Translations under genes and position numbers: made by a program
Shown here: positions 47,109 through 55,002 of the stretch, piece by piece
Numbering within the stretch: position 1 is the stretch's first letter
Layout: every line of letters begins with the position of its first letter
DNA from: Streptosporangiales bacterium
Lineage (GTDB): Bacteria > Actinomycetota > Actinomycetes > Streptosporangiales > WHSR01
Direction: 5' to 3'
DNA length: 58,035 bases
Assembly (NCBI GenBank): GCA_009379995.1
Contig: WHSR01000024.1
Location: forward strand, 1 to 58,035
The notes under the pieces: model-generated
The model's database searches: none
Told to the model about the DNA's origin: nothing
Seen by the model: only the letters and a program-made list of their open reading frames with translations

Positions 47109-47756
47109 ATGGAAGACCGGCTGGTCTGGATCGACTGCGAGATGACCGGGCTCGACCTGCACCGGGACGCGCTCATCGAAGTAGCCTGTTTGGTCACCGA
47201 CGGCGAGCTCAACATTCTCGACGAGGGTATCGACCTGGTCATCAAGCCGCCCCACGAGGCCCTGGAGGCGATGACCGACGTGGTACGGGAGATGCACACA
47301 GCATCCGAGCTGCTGGAAGCCCTCGCCGCCGGAACATCACTTGCCGAGGCCGAGGAGAAGCTCCTCGCCTACGTAAGGGGATACATCTCCGAGCCGAGGA
47401 AGGCGCCGCTGTGCGGCAACTCCATCGCCACCGATCGGGCGTTCCTCGCCCGGGATATGCCGGCGCTCGACGCATACCTGCACTACCGCATGGTGGACGT
47501 CTCGGGAATCAAGGAGCTTGCCCGGCGCTGGTATCCGCGGGCGTACTACGCGAGCCCGGAGAAGAAGGGCGGCCATCGGGCCCTCGCCGACATCACCGAA
47601 AGCATCACCGAGCTGCGCTACTATCGCGCGGCCGTCTTCGTCCCCCAGCCGGGCCCGGACTCGGCGACCGCGCATGCGATCGCCCGGCAGATTCAGCAGG
47701 ACGAGCAGACCCAGACCGACACGGGGAGCGAGGCGAACGGACCCTCCAGGAAGTAA
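47109..47756 (+). CDS. orn: Oligoribonuclease
   Basis: 215 residues of the DEDDh exonuclease family that degrades short RNAs and pGpG. The motifs are WIDCEMTGLD (D, E), GNSIATDRAFL (D), and GGHRALADI (H, D). ATG 47109 follows TAGGGT by 7 nt and gives the usual MEDRLVWIDCEM opening; a GTG at 47100 is less likely. A tRNA-His gene lies 50 bp downstream, an order often seen in actinobacteria. Confidence 0.95.
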   Translation: MEDRLVWIDCEMTGLDLHRDALIEVACLVTDGELNILDEGIDLVIKPPHEALEAMTDVVREMHTASELLEALAAGTSLAEAEEKLLAYVRGYISEPRKAPLCGNSIATDRAFLARDMPALDAYLHYRMVDVSGIKELARRWYPRAYYASPEKKGGHRALADITESITELRYYRAAVFVPQPGPDSATAHAIARQIQQDEQTQTDTGSEANGPSRK

Positions 47757-47806
47757 ACATCCCGCGGGGGCGTTAAACTTCTTCAGGCCGCATCACGCGG
47801 TCCATG

Positions 47807-47882
47807 GTGGGCGTAGCTCAGTCGGCAGAGCACCAGGTTGTGGTCCTGGGCGTCGCGGGTTCGAATCCCGTCGCTCACCCCA
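47807..47882 (+). tRNA. tRNA-His (anticodon GTG)
   Basis: Cloverleaf of 76 nt: acceptor GTGGGCG/CGCTCAC, anticodon stem CCAGG/CCTGG around the loop TTGTGGT (anticodon 47840-47842), and a T arm CGGGTTCGAATCCCG. It has the histidine identity features: C73 and an encoded G at -1 (47806), then CCA. The integrase gene begins 143 bp downstream, so the 3' end is the likely attachment site of an integrative element. Confidence 0.97.
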
Positions 47883-47941
47883 CTCCAGTTACGGCGTTGA
47901 CCTGCGGTTTCCCTACTGCAGGCGGGCCGACCATGATCGTT

Positions 47942-47961
47942 TGGGTGCACCGTGGGTGCAC
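47942..47961. repeat. Paired TGGGTGCAC repeats between tRNA-His and the integrase
   Basis: TGGGTGCAC occurs at 47942-47950 and 47953-47961, an 11-bp period, each copy containing palindromic GTGCAC. Placed between attachment site and integrase, these could be arm-type binding sites for Int or Xis, or an operator for int. Confidence 0.4.
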
Positions 47962-48024
47962 GCGGTCCGTGGACTTGTGCGGATTCCCTATCGCCTTTGC
48001 GCGGAGTCGAGCCATGGTGCCGCC

Positions 48025-49278
48025 ATGGCGTTCATCGAAACCCGCAAGACCAAAGGTGGTCGCAAGCGCTACCGGGTGTGGTGGCGGCTGGGCGGCTCCC
48101 GGTACGGGGAGCCGCAGTCGGAGACCTTCGACGCGCTCGCCGAGGCCCGCGACTTCAAGGCCGCCGTGGAGGTGGCGGGCCATCAGTGGCCGCCCGGCTA
48201 CGTCAAGGGGGTGGGCTGGGTCGCCGATCAACCCGACGAGCCGGACCAGCCCGAGGAGGACCCGAGGGCGCCGGAGGAGCCGGTGTTGTTTCGGGATTAC
48301 GCGTTGGCGTACGTGCGGGGCCTGTCCGGGGTGGATGATCGGACCCGGCACGACTACGAGCGTGATCTGAGGCGGCATCTGCTGCCGGTGTTCGGGGATT
48401 TGGATATCCGTGACGGCACGGCGCTGTGTCCGGCGTTGGTGCGCCGCTGGGTCAACGATCTACAGGCCGGCCAGCCCGACCCCGACGACCCGAAGCGGTG
48501 GCGGCGCCGCCCGTTGCGGCCGAAGACGATCCAGAACCTGCACGGACTGTTGTTCACGGCCCTGCAGGACGCGGTGAACGCCGATCCGCCGCTACGCGCG
48601 TCGAACCCGGCGGCCGGCACCCGGCTGCCCAGGCTGGACGACGACGAGGGGGATGAGGAGATGGTCTTCCTCACCCGGGCCGAGTTCGCCCTGCTGCGCT
48701 CCTGCGCCCAACCCGATGTCCGCGACATGTTGACCGTGTTCGTCGGCACCGGGCTGCGCTACGCCGAACTAGTCGCCCTGCAAGTCCGCGATCTCGACCT
48801 GGACGCCACGCCGCCGAGGTTGCGGGTGCGGCGGGGGTGGAAACGCCAAGCCGATAACACCTTCGCTCTCGGCGCACCGAAGACCAAACAGTCCCGCCGC
48901 ACCATCACCTTGTCCGCCGAGGTGGCCGCAGTCCTCAAGCCCTACGTCAGCGGAAAGGAGCCGACCGAGTTCGTGTTCACCACCGCGCAAGGCTTCTGGT
49001 GGCGGCACACGAACTTCTATCACCGCCGCTGGCTGCCCGCCGTGAAGGCCGCCCGCGACAAAGGCCTGGCCAAGCGGCCCCGCATCCACGACCTGCGGCA
49101 CACCCACGTGTCGTGGCTGATCGCCGCCCAGGTGCCGCTGCCGGCCATCCAGCGGCGACTCGGGCACACCTCCATCACCACCACCATCGACCGCTACGGC
49201 CACCTGCTCCCCGAAGTCGACCTCGACTTGCTGGCTGCCATCGACCGGGCGCTCGGCGACGACCCGCCCGCCGCATGA
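48025..49278 (+). CDS. int: Tyrosine site-specific integrase
   Basis: 417 residues. An N-terminal arm-binding region (KTKGGRKRYRVWWRLGGS) precedes a SAM-like core-binding domain (YALAYVRGLSGVDDRTRHDY). The catalytic domain has Arg in GTGLRYAELVAL, HDLRHTHVSW, LGHTSITTT and the nucleophile Tyr in DRYGHL. Such enzymes from actinobacterial integrative elements insert into tRNA 3' ends; tRNA-His is just upstream in the same direction. It converges on xis. No ribosome site is evident before ATG 48025. Confidence 0.92.
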   Translation: MAFIETRKTKGGRKRYRVWWRLGGSRYGEPQSETFDALAEARDFKAAVEVAGHQWPPGYVKGVGWVADQPDEPDQPEEDPRAPEEPVLFRDYALAYVRGLSGVDDRTRHDYERDLRRHLLPVFGDLDIRDGTALCPALVRRWVNDLQAGQPDPDDPKRWRRRPLRPKTIQNLHGLLFTALQDAVNADPPLRASNPAAGTRLPRLDDDEGDEEMVFLTRAEFALLRSCAQPDVRDMLTVFVGTGLRYAELVALQVRDLDLDATPPRLRVRRGWKRQADNTFALGAPKTKQSRRTITLSAEVAAVLKPYVSGKEPTEFVFTTAQGFWWRHTNFYHRRWLPAVKAARDKGLAKRPRIHDLRHTHVSWLIAAQVPLPAIQRRLGHTSITTTIDRYGHLLPEVDLDLLAAIDRALGDDPPAA

Positions 49279-49303
49279 CACCCCGACGCCAAAGGATGGT
49301 TAT

Positions 49304-49492
49304 CTAGCGGCTACCGGCGTGGTGCCCGGTGGCCGCGCCGCACGATCTCCTCAAGGTCTCCTTCGTGAACCGCACGTGCTTACCGAGCCGGGTGTGCGGC
49401 ACCTGCCGGCGAGCGACTTTCTCCCGCAGCCACGACTCCGGCACGTTCAGCCGCTGCGCCGCCTCGCTGAAGGTCAGCAGCCGCTCACCCAC
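49304..49492 (-). CDS. xis: Excisionase-type DNA-binding protein
   Basis: 62 residues: LLTFSEAAQRLNVPESWLREKVARRQVPHTRLGKHVRFTK, a MerR-like helix-turn-helix/excisionase domain (motif shown in part elsewhere as EAAQRLNVPESW). GTG 49492 has GGGGAGG upstream and overlaps the end of the WhiB gene, so the two are coupled. It would direct excision together with the integrase. Its order, next to int and convergent with it, is seen in actinobacterial integrative elements. Confidence 0.8.
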   Translation of the reverse strand: MGERLLTFSEAAQRLNVPESWLREKVARRQVPHTRLGKHVRFTKETLRRSCGAATGHHAGSR

Positions 49493-49775
49493 CCCGGGCC
49501 TCCCCGGCCCGGAGTAGTTGTCGGGCGCGGCGACGCAGCCGGCGGCGCTGCTCCTCGGATAGCCCGCCCCACACTCCGTACAGCTCACCGTTCTCGATCG
49601 CGAACCGCAGACACTCTCGCCGCACCGGACACGCGGCACACACCCGCAACGCCGGCCGGACAGTGCCGCCCTGGCCGGGATAGAACAGGCCAGGGTCGAC
49701 CCGGGCGCAGGCCGCCGCCTCCTCCCAGCCGGCTCTCCGGGGGACGTGTGCGACACCGGCGAGATCCAGGGCCAC
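49485..49775 (-). CDS. WhiB-family iron-sulfur regulator (Wbl)
   Basis: About 96 residues from GTG 49775; the frame is open upstream to 50033, but that part reads as low-complexity and unlike the family. WEEAAACARVDPGLFYPG, VCAACPVRREC and GVWGGLSEEQRR give the four [4Fe-4S] cysteines and the Wbl turn. It ends inside the excisionase start. A Wbl within an integrative element may regulate its excision or transfer. The start is uncertain because no ribosome site is visible. Confidence 0.8.
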   Translation of the reverse strand: MALDLAGVAHVPRRAGWEEAAACARVDPGLFYPGQGGTVRPALRVCAACPVRRECLRFAIENGELYGVWGGLSEEQRRRLRRRARQLLRAGEARGG

Positions 49776-50373
49776 CGCGACCAGCGACGGTTCGGCCGGG
49801 TCCTGAACGCTCTGGGCGCCCTGCCTGGGCTGGGCGGCCAACCGGGCGGGTCCCGGGCGGCGAGAAGCTGGTGGGTGCACTCCCCCCTTGACCGTGTGTG
49901 CGCCCACGCGCCGCGGACCGCGCCCGGGACCGCCGCCATGGACCCTCGACTCCGCGGAAACGTCAAGCCCACGGTCCCGTCGGGCAGGAGCGCCGACCCG
50001 CCGCCCAACGCGAGTAGTGGTACGCGTCATCAACGAAACGGCCGCAGCCCCGCGTGTTCACCCCAATAAACGGGTCTGCGGGCCGCCGCGATAACCCGCC
50101 GGTGACGAACCTCACCCTCACACCACGACGTGCGCCTGCGGGCGCGATCACCGATAGCCGCGTGACCTGCGCGGATGGGCCTGGCTGATGGAAAAGTGAT
50201 GGATTTTTGATGGAAAAGTGATGGAGCACCGCCCGCACGCTTCGGGGATGCGACGGCGCTTCAACCGACGATCCGAGCCCGACCGCCGTGGCCCGTCGCG
50301 GTAGTCGAGGTGGCTCGTCGAAGTGGAGGCGCGCGCCGCTCCCAGGACTGCGTTGAGCGGAGGTGCAGAACAC
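49776..50373. other. 600-bp region between divergent wbl and DUF2637 genes
   Basis: The left part (to 50033) is open in the wbl frame but reads as low-complexity and may or may not be coding. The right part holds no convincing gene; it contains the four phased TGATGGA heptamers (50186-50225) and the upstream region of the DUF2637 gene. AGCGGAGG lies 10 nt before the DUF2637 ATG at 50374. Confidence 0.5.
50186..50225. promoter_or_regulatory. Four TGATGGA heptamers at exact 11-bp spacing
   Basis: TGATGGA begins at 50186, 50197, 50208 and 50219, separated by the 4-nt spacers AAAG, TTTT and AAAG. One heptamer per helical turn places all four on one face of the DNA. This 7+4 design is that of SARP-type activator sites, and also of some plasmid iterons. 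It lies 150 bp before DUF2637 and upstream of wbl. No SARP gene or replication gene is in the window. Confidence 0.7.
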
Positions 50374-51489
50374 ATGACGGTGCGACACACCGACTCCCCG
50401 ACCTCGGCAGAGGTGCTGGCGTCGGGCGCGGCTGCGGGCTCGACGAACCGGGGTGGCCGGGACTGGTGGGTGCTGTGCGGCATGGCGATCACCGCGACCT
50501 CGGCGGCCGTCGCCAGCTTCAGTGGTCTACGGGGCTTGGCGGAACTCGCGGGTTGGCCCCAGCCGTTGGCGGCGCTGCTGCCGCTGACGGTGGACGCGCA
50601 CGCCCTGACCGCGACCCGGGTGTGGCTAGCCGGCTCCACAGCCAGCGCGCGGGCCCGCGGGTTCGCCCGCGCCAACGCGCTTGCCGCGATCGCTACGTCG
50701 CTGGCCGGCAACGCCTGCTACCACGCCATCATCGCCGACCTGATGGGCATGTCGTGGCCGATCATCGTGGTCGTGGGCGCGGTGCCCGCAGCGTCACTCG
50801 GTGCGCTGTCGCATCTGGCCGCCCTACGCGGCCGAGCCGACCCCGTACCCAACGACGACGCGGGGACGGGGCACCGCCCTCACCCCGGTCCGGCGGACGG
50901 ACCCGAGAACCATCTCCGTCCCCGTCCCCGTCCCCGTCCTCGAACTCGTGCCGGTTCCCGTCCCCGCTCCGGCTCCCGGCGCACCGGGCGTCCCGTCTTC
51001 GCCCAAAATCCTGTTGACGGAACGTCCTTGTCGATGGAGAGGATCGGGTACCCGACCTGGATCGGTACGTGGGAGCTGCGGGTGCGGAATCCGGACGAGT
51101 ACGGGGACCGGTGGGCAGAGGTCTACGACGAGCGCTACCCACGGGACGAAGATGCGGAGCAGGCGGCGGAAATGTTGAGTGCGCTCGCCGGATCCGGGCC
51201 AGTGCTTGAGCTGGGTATCGGGACGGGCAGGGTCGCGCTTCCTCTCGCCGCTCGTGGCGTCGTGGTGGCTTGTTTGTCGTCGAGGCGTTCGTGCCGGACG
51301 TCGCTAGGTACTCCGGCGGACAGGAGCTGTGCGCCGAGCATCTCAGCGATGACGCCACTTGGCTGTTGGCCTCCCGCCATGACCCGGTGGCCCAGCTCGT
51401 CACTACTCATGCGCTTCGGCTCGGTGAGGATGGGGTGCGACGGTACCCTGTCACGCTTCGCTATGCCTGGCCGTCCGAGCTCGACTTGA
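50374..51489 (+). CDS. DUF2637 membrane protein, C-terminus run into a methyltransferase remnant
   Basis: Residues 1-155 are the DUF2637 domain with about four hydrophobic helices (WVLCGMAITATSAAVASF, LAALLPLTVDAHALTA, ALAAIATSLAGNACYHAI, IIVVVGAVPAASLGAL), typical of actinobacterial plasmids and integrative elements (SpdB-related). An Arg/Pro-rich linker follows. From residue about 220 the same frame enters the N-terminus of a SAM methyltransferase (ERIGYPTWIG to VLELGIGTGRVALPLA) and then nonsense to 51489. The normal C-terminus has been lost at a junction near 50950-51030. Confidence 0.65.
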   Translation: MTVRHTDSPTSAEVLASGAAAGSTNRGGRDWWVLCGMAITATSAAVASFSGLRGLAELAGWPQPLAALLPLTVDAHALTATRVWLAGSTASARARGFARANALAAIATSLAGNACYHAIIADLMGMSWPIIVVVGAVPAASLGALSHLAALRGRADPVPNDDAGTGHRPHPGPADGPENHLRPRPRPRPRTRAGSRPRSGSRRTGRPVFAQNPVDGTSLSMERIGYPTWIGTWELRVRNPDEYGDRWAEVYDERYPRDEDAEQAAEMLSALAGSGPVLELGIGTGRVALPLAARGVVVACLSSRRSCRTSLGTPADRSCAPSISAMTPLGCWPPAMTRWPSSSLLMRFGSVRMGCDGTLSRFAMPGRPSST

Positions 51490-51641
51490 TGGGCCGGCTT
51501 GCCGGCTTCAGGTTGCATGATCGGTTCGCGGGTTGGACGCGGGAGCCGTTTTCCGCTCGCAGCCAGAGGCACGTGTCTGTGTACGAATTGGTTGGCTGGG
51601 CCGGTGACGAAGCCTCGACGGCTGGGTTGGAGCAGCGGTGA
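51034..51641 (+). pseudogene. SAM-dependent methyltransferase with a large internal deletion
   Basis: The N-terminal part DEYGDRWAEVYDERYP and the SAM loop LELGIGTGRVALPLAARG are in the DUF2637 frame. The C-terminal part LFVVEAFVPDVARYSGGQ to RHVSVYELVGW is in another frame, ending at 51641. The middle of the fold, roughly 80-90 residues with the rest of the SAM site, is missing at about 51258-51270. It cannot be active. Its end overlaps the YcgG start (GTGA), so the intact ancestor was coupled to that gene. Confidence 0.75.
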
Positions 51642-52646
51642 GATCTGACGGGCCGCACGCGCCGACACAGCAGCAGGTGCTCGCTGCGCTCACCGAGTTC
51701 ATCCGCAGTGAGCAGTTCTCGTGTGTGGGCGCGAAGACCGCAGTTGCCGGCAGCTCGCTGGTACACCGGCACTACTCTGCGCTCGGTGAGGTGTCCGAAG
51801 TCGGTCGAATGTATGAGGACCTCCGCTCTTTCGCGGAGCGTCGGGTCAGCATCGACGCGCATTTCGCCACGTTCGCTGCGACGTTCGACAGCCCTCGGCG
51901 CTCGGACGAGGTCACCTTCGAGCGTCTTCTGTGGCGCCAGCTTCAGCTTCTGCACGACATCGACAGCCGTTGGTTCGGCTGGCATCGCGACTTCAGTCCG
52001 TTCCCGGAAGCGGAGAACTTCGGGTTCTGTGTTTCTGGGTGGCCTTTCTTCGTCGTGGGTATGCACGACGGCGCCTCTCGGCTGAGCCGGCGGTTCGCCT
52101 ACCCGACGCTGGTGTTCAACTCCCATGAGCAGTTCGAGCTGCTGTTCGAGCTTGGGACCTTCCAGCGGCTTCGCGCTGAGACGCGGAGGCGGGAGCTGGC
52201 TCTGCAAGGGTCGATCAACCCGAACCTCGTCCACTATCCCAGCCAAGAGGTGCGCCATTACGCCGGACGTGTGGCCGACGAAGATTGGCGGTGTCCGTTC
52301 CAACCCCGTATCCGCGTCGATGTCGCCGATCGGCAACGGGAGCTGACCGATCCGACCGGCCCTGCGGGGCCCGCGTCCGAGGGCCCGCCTCGTCCACGGG
52401 TCCGGTTTTGCTCGGTCGGACACCGTCATCGCTTGGGATGGCCACCATGCGTCGCTACTCGACCTGTGCCTGGCCAACGACCTACCGGTTGCGTGGATGT
52501 GCCGCGGCGGAGTTTGCGGGTCTTGTGCCACCACCTTGTTGAGTGACGCCGTCCAAACGCTGGCTGAGCCGCTGGCGGACACCGCGCCCGGCGAGGTTCT
52601 GCTGTGTATCTCCAAGCCGGTCACCGGCGTCGACCTGGACCTGTAG
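51638..52646 (+). pseudogene. YqcI/YcgG-family heme oxygenase fused to [2Fe-2S] ferredoxin domain, one-base frameshift
   Basis: Residues 1-235 are the YqcI/YcgG domain: RYYS-type core with HRHYSALGEVSEV, FGFCVSGWPFFVVGMHDGASR, LVFNSHEQFELL, NPNLVHYPSQEVRHYAGRVADEDWRCPF. The group includes GntA, a heme-dependent N-hydroxylase of guanitoxin biosynthesis. A short Pro/Ala linker follows, then, after a run of four T (52406-52409), a plant-type ferredoxin domain in another frame: WMCRGGVCGSCAT with C-x4-C-x2-C and a fourth Cys in LLCISKPV. Removing one T joins both into 335 residues. The fusion pairs a heme oxygenase with its own electron carrier. The shift is either real damage or a homopolymer error. 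Confidence 0.7.
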
Positions 52647-52662
52647 GTGTCGGCCGTCGCCG

Positions 52663-53523
52663 TTATGGCAGGAGACGTTGCCGCAGCGCGGCGGCGCCGA
52701 GCACCACGGCTGACAGCTCCTGGCGTGGCGTCATGCCGAGCCTGTTGAGATGCATGTGCTGCAGGTCGAGGCAGATCTCCGGCAACGGTCTGCTGAGGAG
52801 GCCGTCGTTGTTGGCTTCCCGCAGGTGAGCGCCGAGGTAGGCGAGGCAATTGCTGTCCGGCGGTCGGCCGGTGATCTCTTTGGCCCGCGTGAAGGGCTCG
52901 TGTTGCCGCTCCAGCTTCCTGTCTGCTGCAGCCAAGAGGCCCGGTTGGTCTTGCCCGGGCAGACGCAGCTGCTGGGTGATCCACGTCGTGTGTTCCCGGT
53001 AAACCTGGTCCAGCTCCTCGATGTCGAGGCCGAGGTCGACAAGAAGCGCGCAGCTGGAGACGACGGCCACAACCGGATTCGTCGTGACCCGGGTGAGGAG
53101 GGAGATGGCGACGCTGCTGTCGACACTGAAGATCGCATGAGCGATCTCAAGGCCGGCGGGCCCCCCGTATCGGGCGACCTCGGGCTCGTAGTCGGCATGC
53201 TCTAGCCGTGCCGGGTAAGCCGCCCTCGCCAGGCAGGCGTGGATCTCGCTTTCCCAGACGGGAACCGTCTCAGCAGGGCACAGGAGCCGCAGCCTGATGT
53301 GGTCGCCCCGCCAAACAGCGTCTGAGCCGGGCGCCGGCAATTCTGCTCCGGCAGGCAAGGCGTCGTAGTCGGAGTACCGGACGTAGAACCACTGTTTCAG
53401 GGCGGCCCGGTATTCGCGTCGCGCCAGCGCGTCGCGGAGGCTCTGCAGGAACTGGTTCTGTACCCGGGGCTCCAGGTAGATCTTGAAGTAACACCAGCGG
53501 ACCTGCCGACCGCCGGAGCTCAT
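52663..53523 (-). CDS. Standalone LanB C-terminal (SpaB_C) / thiopeptide-type biosynthesis domain protein
   Basis: 286 residues. CYFKIYLEPRVQNQFLQSL at the start, WFYVRYSDYDAL, DHIRLRLLC, YEPEVARYGGPAGLEIAHAIF with SVDSSVAISLL, and LNRLGM near the end match the lantibiotic-dehydratase C-terminal domain. In LanB enzymes this domain eliminates glutamate from glutamylated Ser/Thr; as a separate protein it occurs in thiopeptide pathways (elimination or pyridine-forming enzymes). Here there is no glutamylation (LanB N-terminal) protein or precursor peptide. Its ATG overlaps the MBL stop (ATGA). Active-site residues were not individually checked. Confidence 0.75.
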   Translation of the reverse strand: MSSGGRQVRWCYFKIYLEPRVQNQFLQSLRDALARREYRAALKQWFYVRYSDYDALPAGAELPAPGSDAVWRGDHIRLRLLCPAETVPVWESEIHACLARAAYPARLEHADYEPEVARYGGPAGLEIAHAIFSVDSSVAISLLTRVTTNPVVAVVSSCALLVDLGLDIEELDQVYREHTTWITQQLRLPGQDQPGLLAAADRKLERQHEPFTRAKEITGRPPDSNCLAYLGAHLREANNDGLLSRPLPEICLDLQHMHLNRLGMTPRQELSAVVLGAAALRQRLLP

Positions 53524-54977
53524 CAGCGCCACCTCTTCAGCTGAGCGGCGACGTAGGTTTCGTCGGGGTCTCGGGGCCCGGTCAGCGCGGTGAGCAGCGG
53601 CTCGGGCACCGGGTCCGTCGGTTGTCGCACGCCGTCCTCGCTGATCAGGTAGATGCGGGCGGTGTGTCGGGTCCGGTCCCCGAACAGGTAGCCGTATGCG
53701 GACGATCGGCCGTGCAACAGGTCGTACAGGCCGGTTGCGGCGACCGCGGTGCGCATCGCGACCTCCACGGGGCCGGTCTCGCGAAGCGTCGGGGTGCCTG
53801 GGCGGAAGTCCAACCACCAGCTCCTGCTGGGCCCGCCCGCCGAACCGACGCCGGCGTGCCGCGGTGCGTAGAGGTCGAGCCGCCAGGTGACCTGCCATCG
53901 CCGCCACGCCGACAGCGCCTCCGCGTTGGCCGGGTGGAGCAGATCGTCGAGCATTTCGCCGGTGACATACCGGCAGGCGAACTCGTAGGCCTCCTGTGGT
54001 GGGCTTTCGAGCGGGTTGGTGTCGGCGAAGGGGATTCCGGCGGCGGGGTCGTGTTGCCAGTCCGCGTAGCCGTCGAAGGACGCCGGCGTGGCGACGTAGT
54101 CGAGGACTCGCCGACTCGGCCGCCATCGCTCGCCGACGTGTCGGCAGCAGTCACCTGGGTCGAGGATCACACCATCGATGTCCGGCGCAGTGTGGCGGAG
54201 GTCGTCGAGGTAGCGGGCGGGTGTCACCGGAAATCCGTAAGTGTTCTGCCACTCCGCCTTCGCGTACCGAAGACCGCCCGCGCTCGGGATCACCACCCGC
54301 GGTTGGGTGAGCCTTGGGATGGTCAGCATCCACTGGTACTCGTGTGCGTCCAGCGTCTTTGGTTGGCCAGGGTCGCGCAGCTCGTACTGGACTATCGGGG
54401 AATACGGGGCGAGCAGGCAGTCGACCTGACCGACGTGCTCGCGTACGGCGGCGATGACCGTCTCGTCGATGACGGTATCGATGAGACTCCATAGGGTGGT
54501 GACGCCGTCGCGGACCAAGATGCCCAGCTCAGGCCAGGACACGTGGGAGGGGGTTGCGATGATCTCCAGCCTCCCCGCCCGCGCCTTCGACCATGGGCGC
54601 AAGCCACGTCGTCGCCGGTAGCCCAGCTCGCCGAGTGCGGTTTCGATGAGCGTCTCCCCGTCGGGGTAGAGGACCATCGCGTTGCGGTCCAGTACGGACA
54701 GGGTCCGGATATCGAAATGGTCGAAGTGCCGATGACTGAGGACGATGCAGTCGACTCGCGGCAGCCTGGCCGGATCAACGACGCGTGGCGGGTAGGAGAC
54801 GTTCACCCCGCCTTCGAACGGGTCGAAGAAGACGGGGTCTGTCAAGACATTCCCGGCCGCCGTTTCGAAGAGGTAGGAGGCGTGTCCGATCGCGTTGATC
54901 TTGATCTCGCACCCCCAATCCCGCGTGAGGATCGTTCCGGGTGGCCGTGCGTGGGGAACGGTCTCCCCAGGTGGCAC
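53523..54977 (-). CDS. Large MBL-fold metalloenzyme with C-terminal extension
   Basis: 484 residues. The N-terminal domain, INAIGHASYLFETAAGNVLTDP then LSHRHFDHFD (HxHxDH), is the UlaG/CMAH-like metallo-beta-lactamase branch. Further His and Asp are in TPSHVSW and LDPGDCCR. The last 150 residues form another domain (CRYVTGEMLDDLLHP, WWLDFR, GYLFGDRTRHTARIYLISEDG) that I cannot name. GTG 54977 is tentative because no ribosome site is seen. It is translationally coupled to the SpaB_C gene and starts 26 bp after the alaS stop, so alaS-MBL-SpaB_C may be one transcript. Confidence 0.75.
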   Translation of the reverse strand: MPPGETVPHARPPGTILTRDWGCEIKINAIGHASYLFETAAGNVLTDPVFFDPFEGGVNVSYPPRVVDPARLPRVDCIVLSHRHFDHFDIRTLSVLDRNAMVLYPDGETLIETALGELGYRRRRGLRPWSKARAGRLEIIATPSHVSWPELGILVRDGVTTLWSLIDTVIDETVIAAVREHVGQVDCLLAPYSPIVQYELRDPGQPKTLDAHEYQWMLTIPRLTQPRVVIPSAGGLRYAKAEWQNTYGFPVTPARYLDDLRHTAPDIDGVILDPGDCCRHVGERWRPSRRVLDYVATPASFDGYADWQHDPAAGIPFADTNPLESPPQEAYEFACRYVTGEMLDDLLHPANAEALSAWRRWQVTWRLDLYAPRHAGVGSAGGPSRSWWLDFRPGTPTLRETGPVEVAMRTAVAATGLYDLLHGRSSAYGYLFGDRTRHTARIYLISEDGVRQPTDPVPEPLLTALTGPRDPDETYVAAQLKRWR

Positions 54978-55002
54978 CCTAAGGGGAGCTGGCGTGGGCG
55001 GG

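Noticed and set aside
50186..50225. CRISPR or minisatellite
   Set aside because: Only four 7-bp units with 4-nt spacers; far too small for CRISPR and better explained as a phased protein-binding array.
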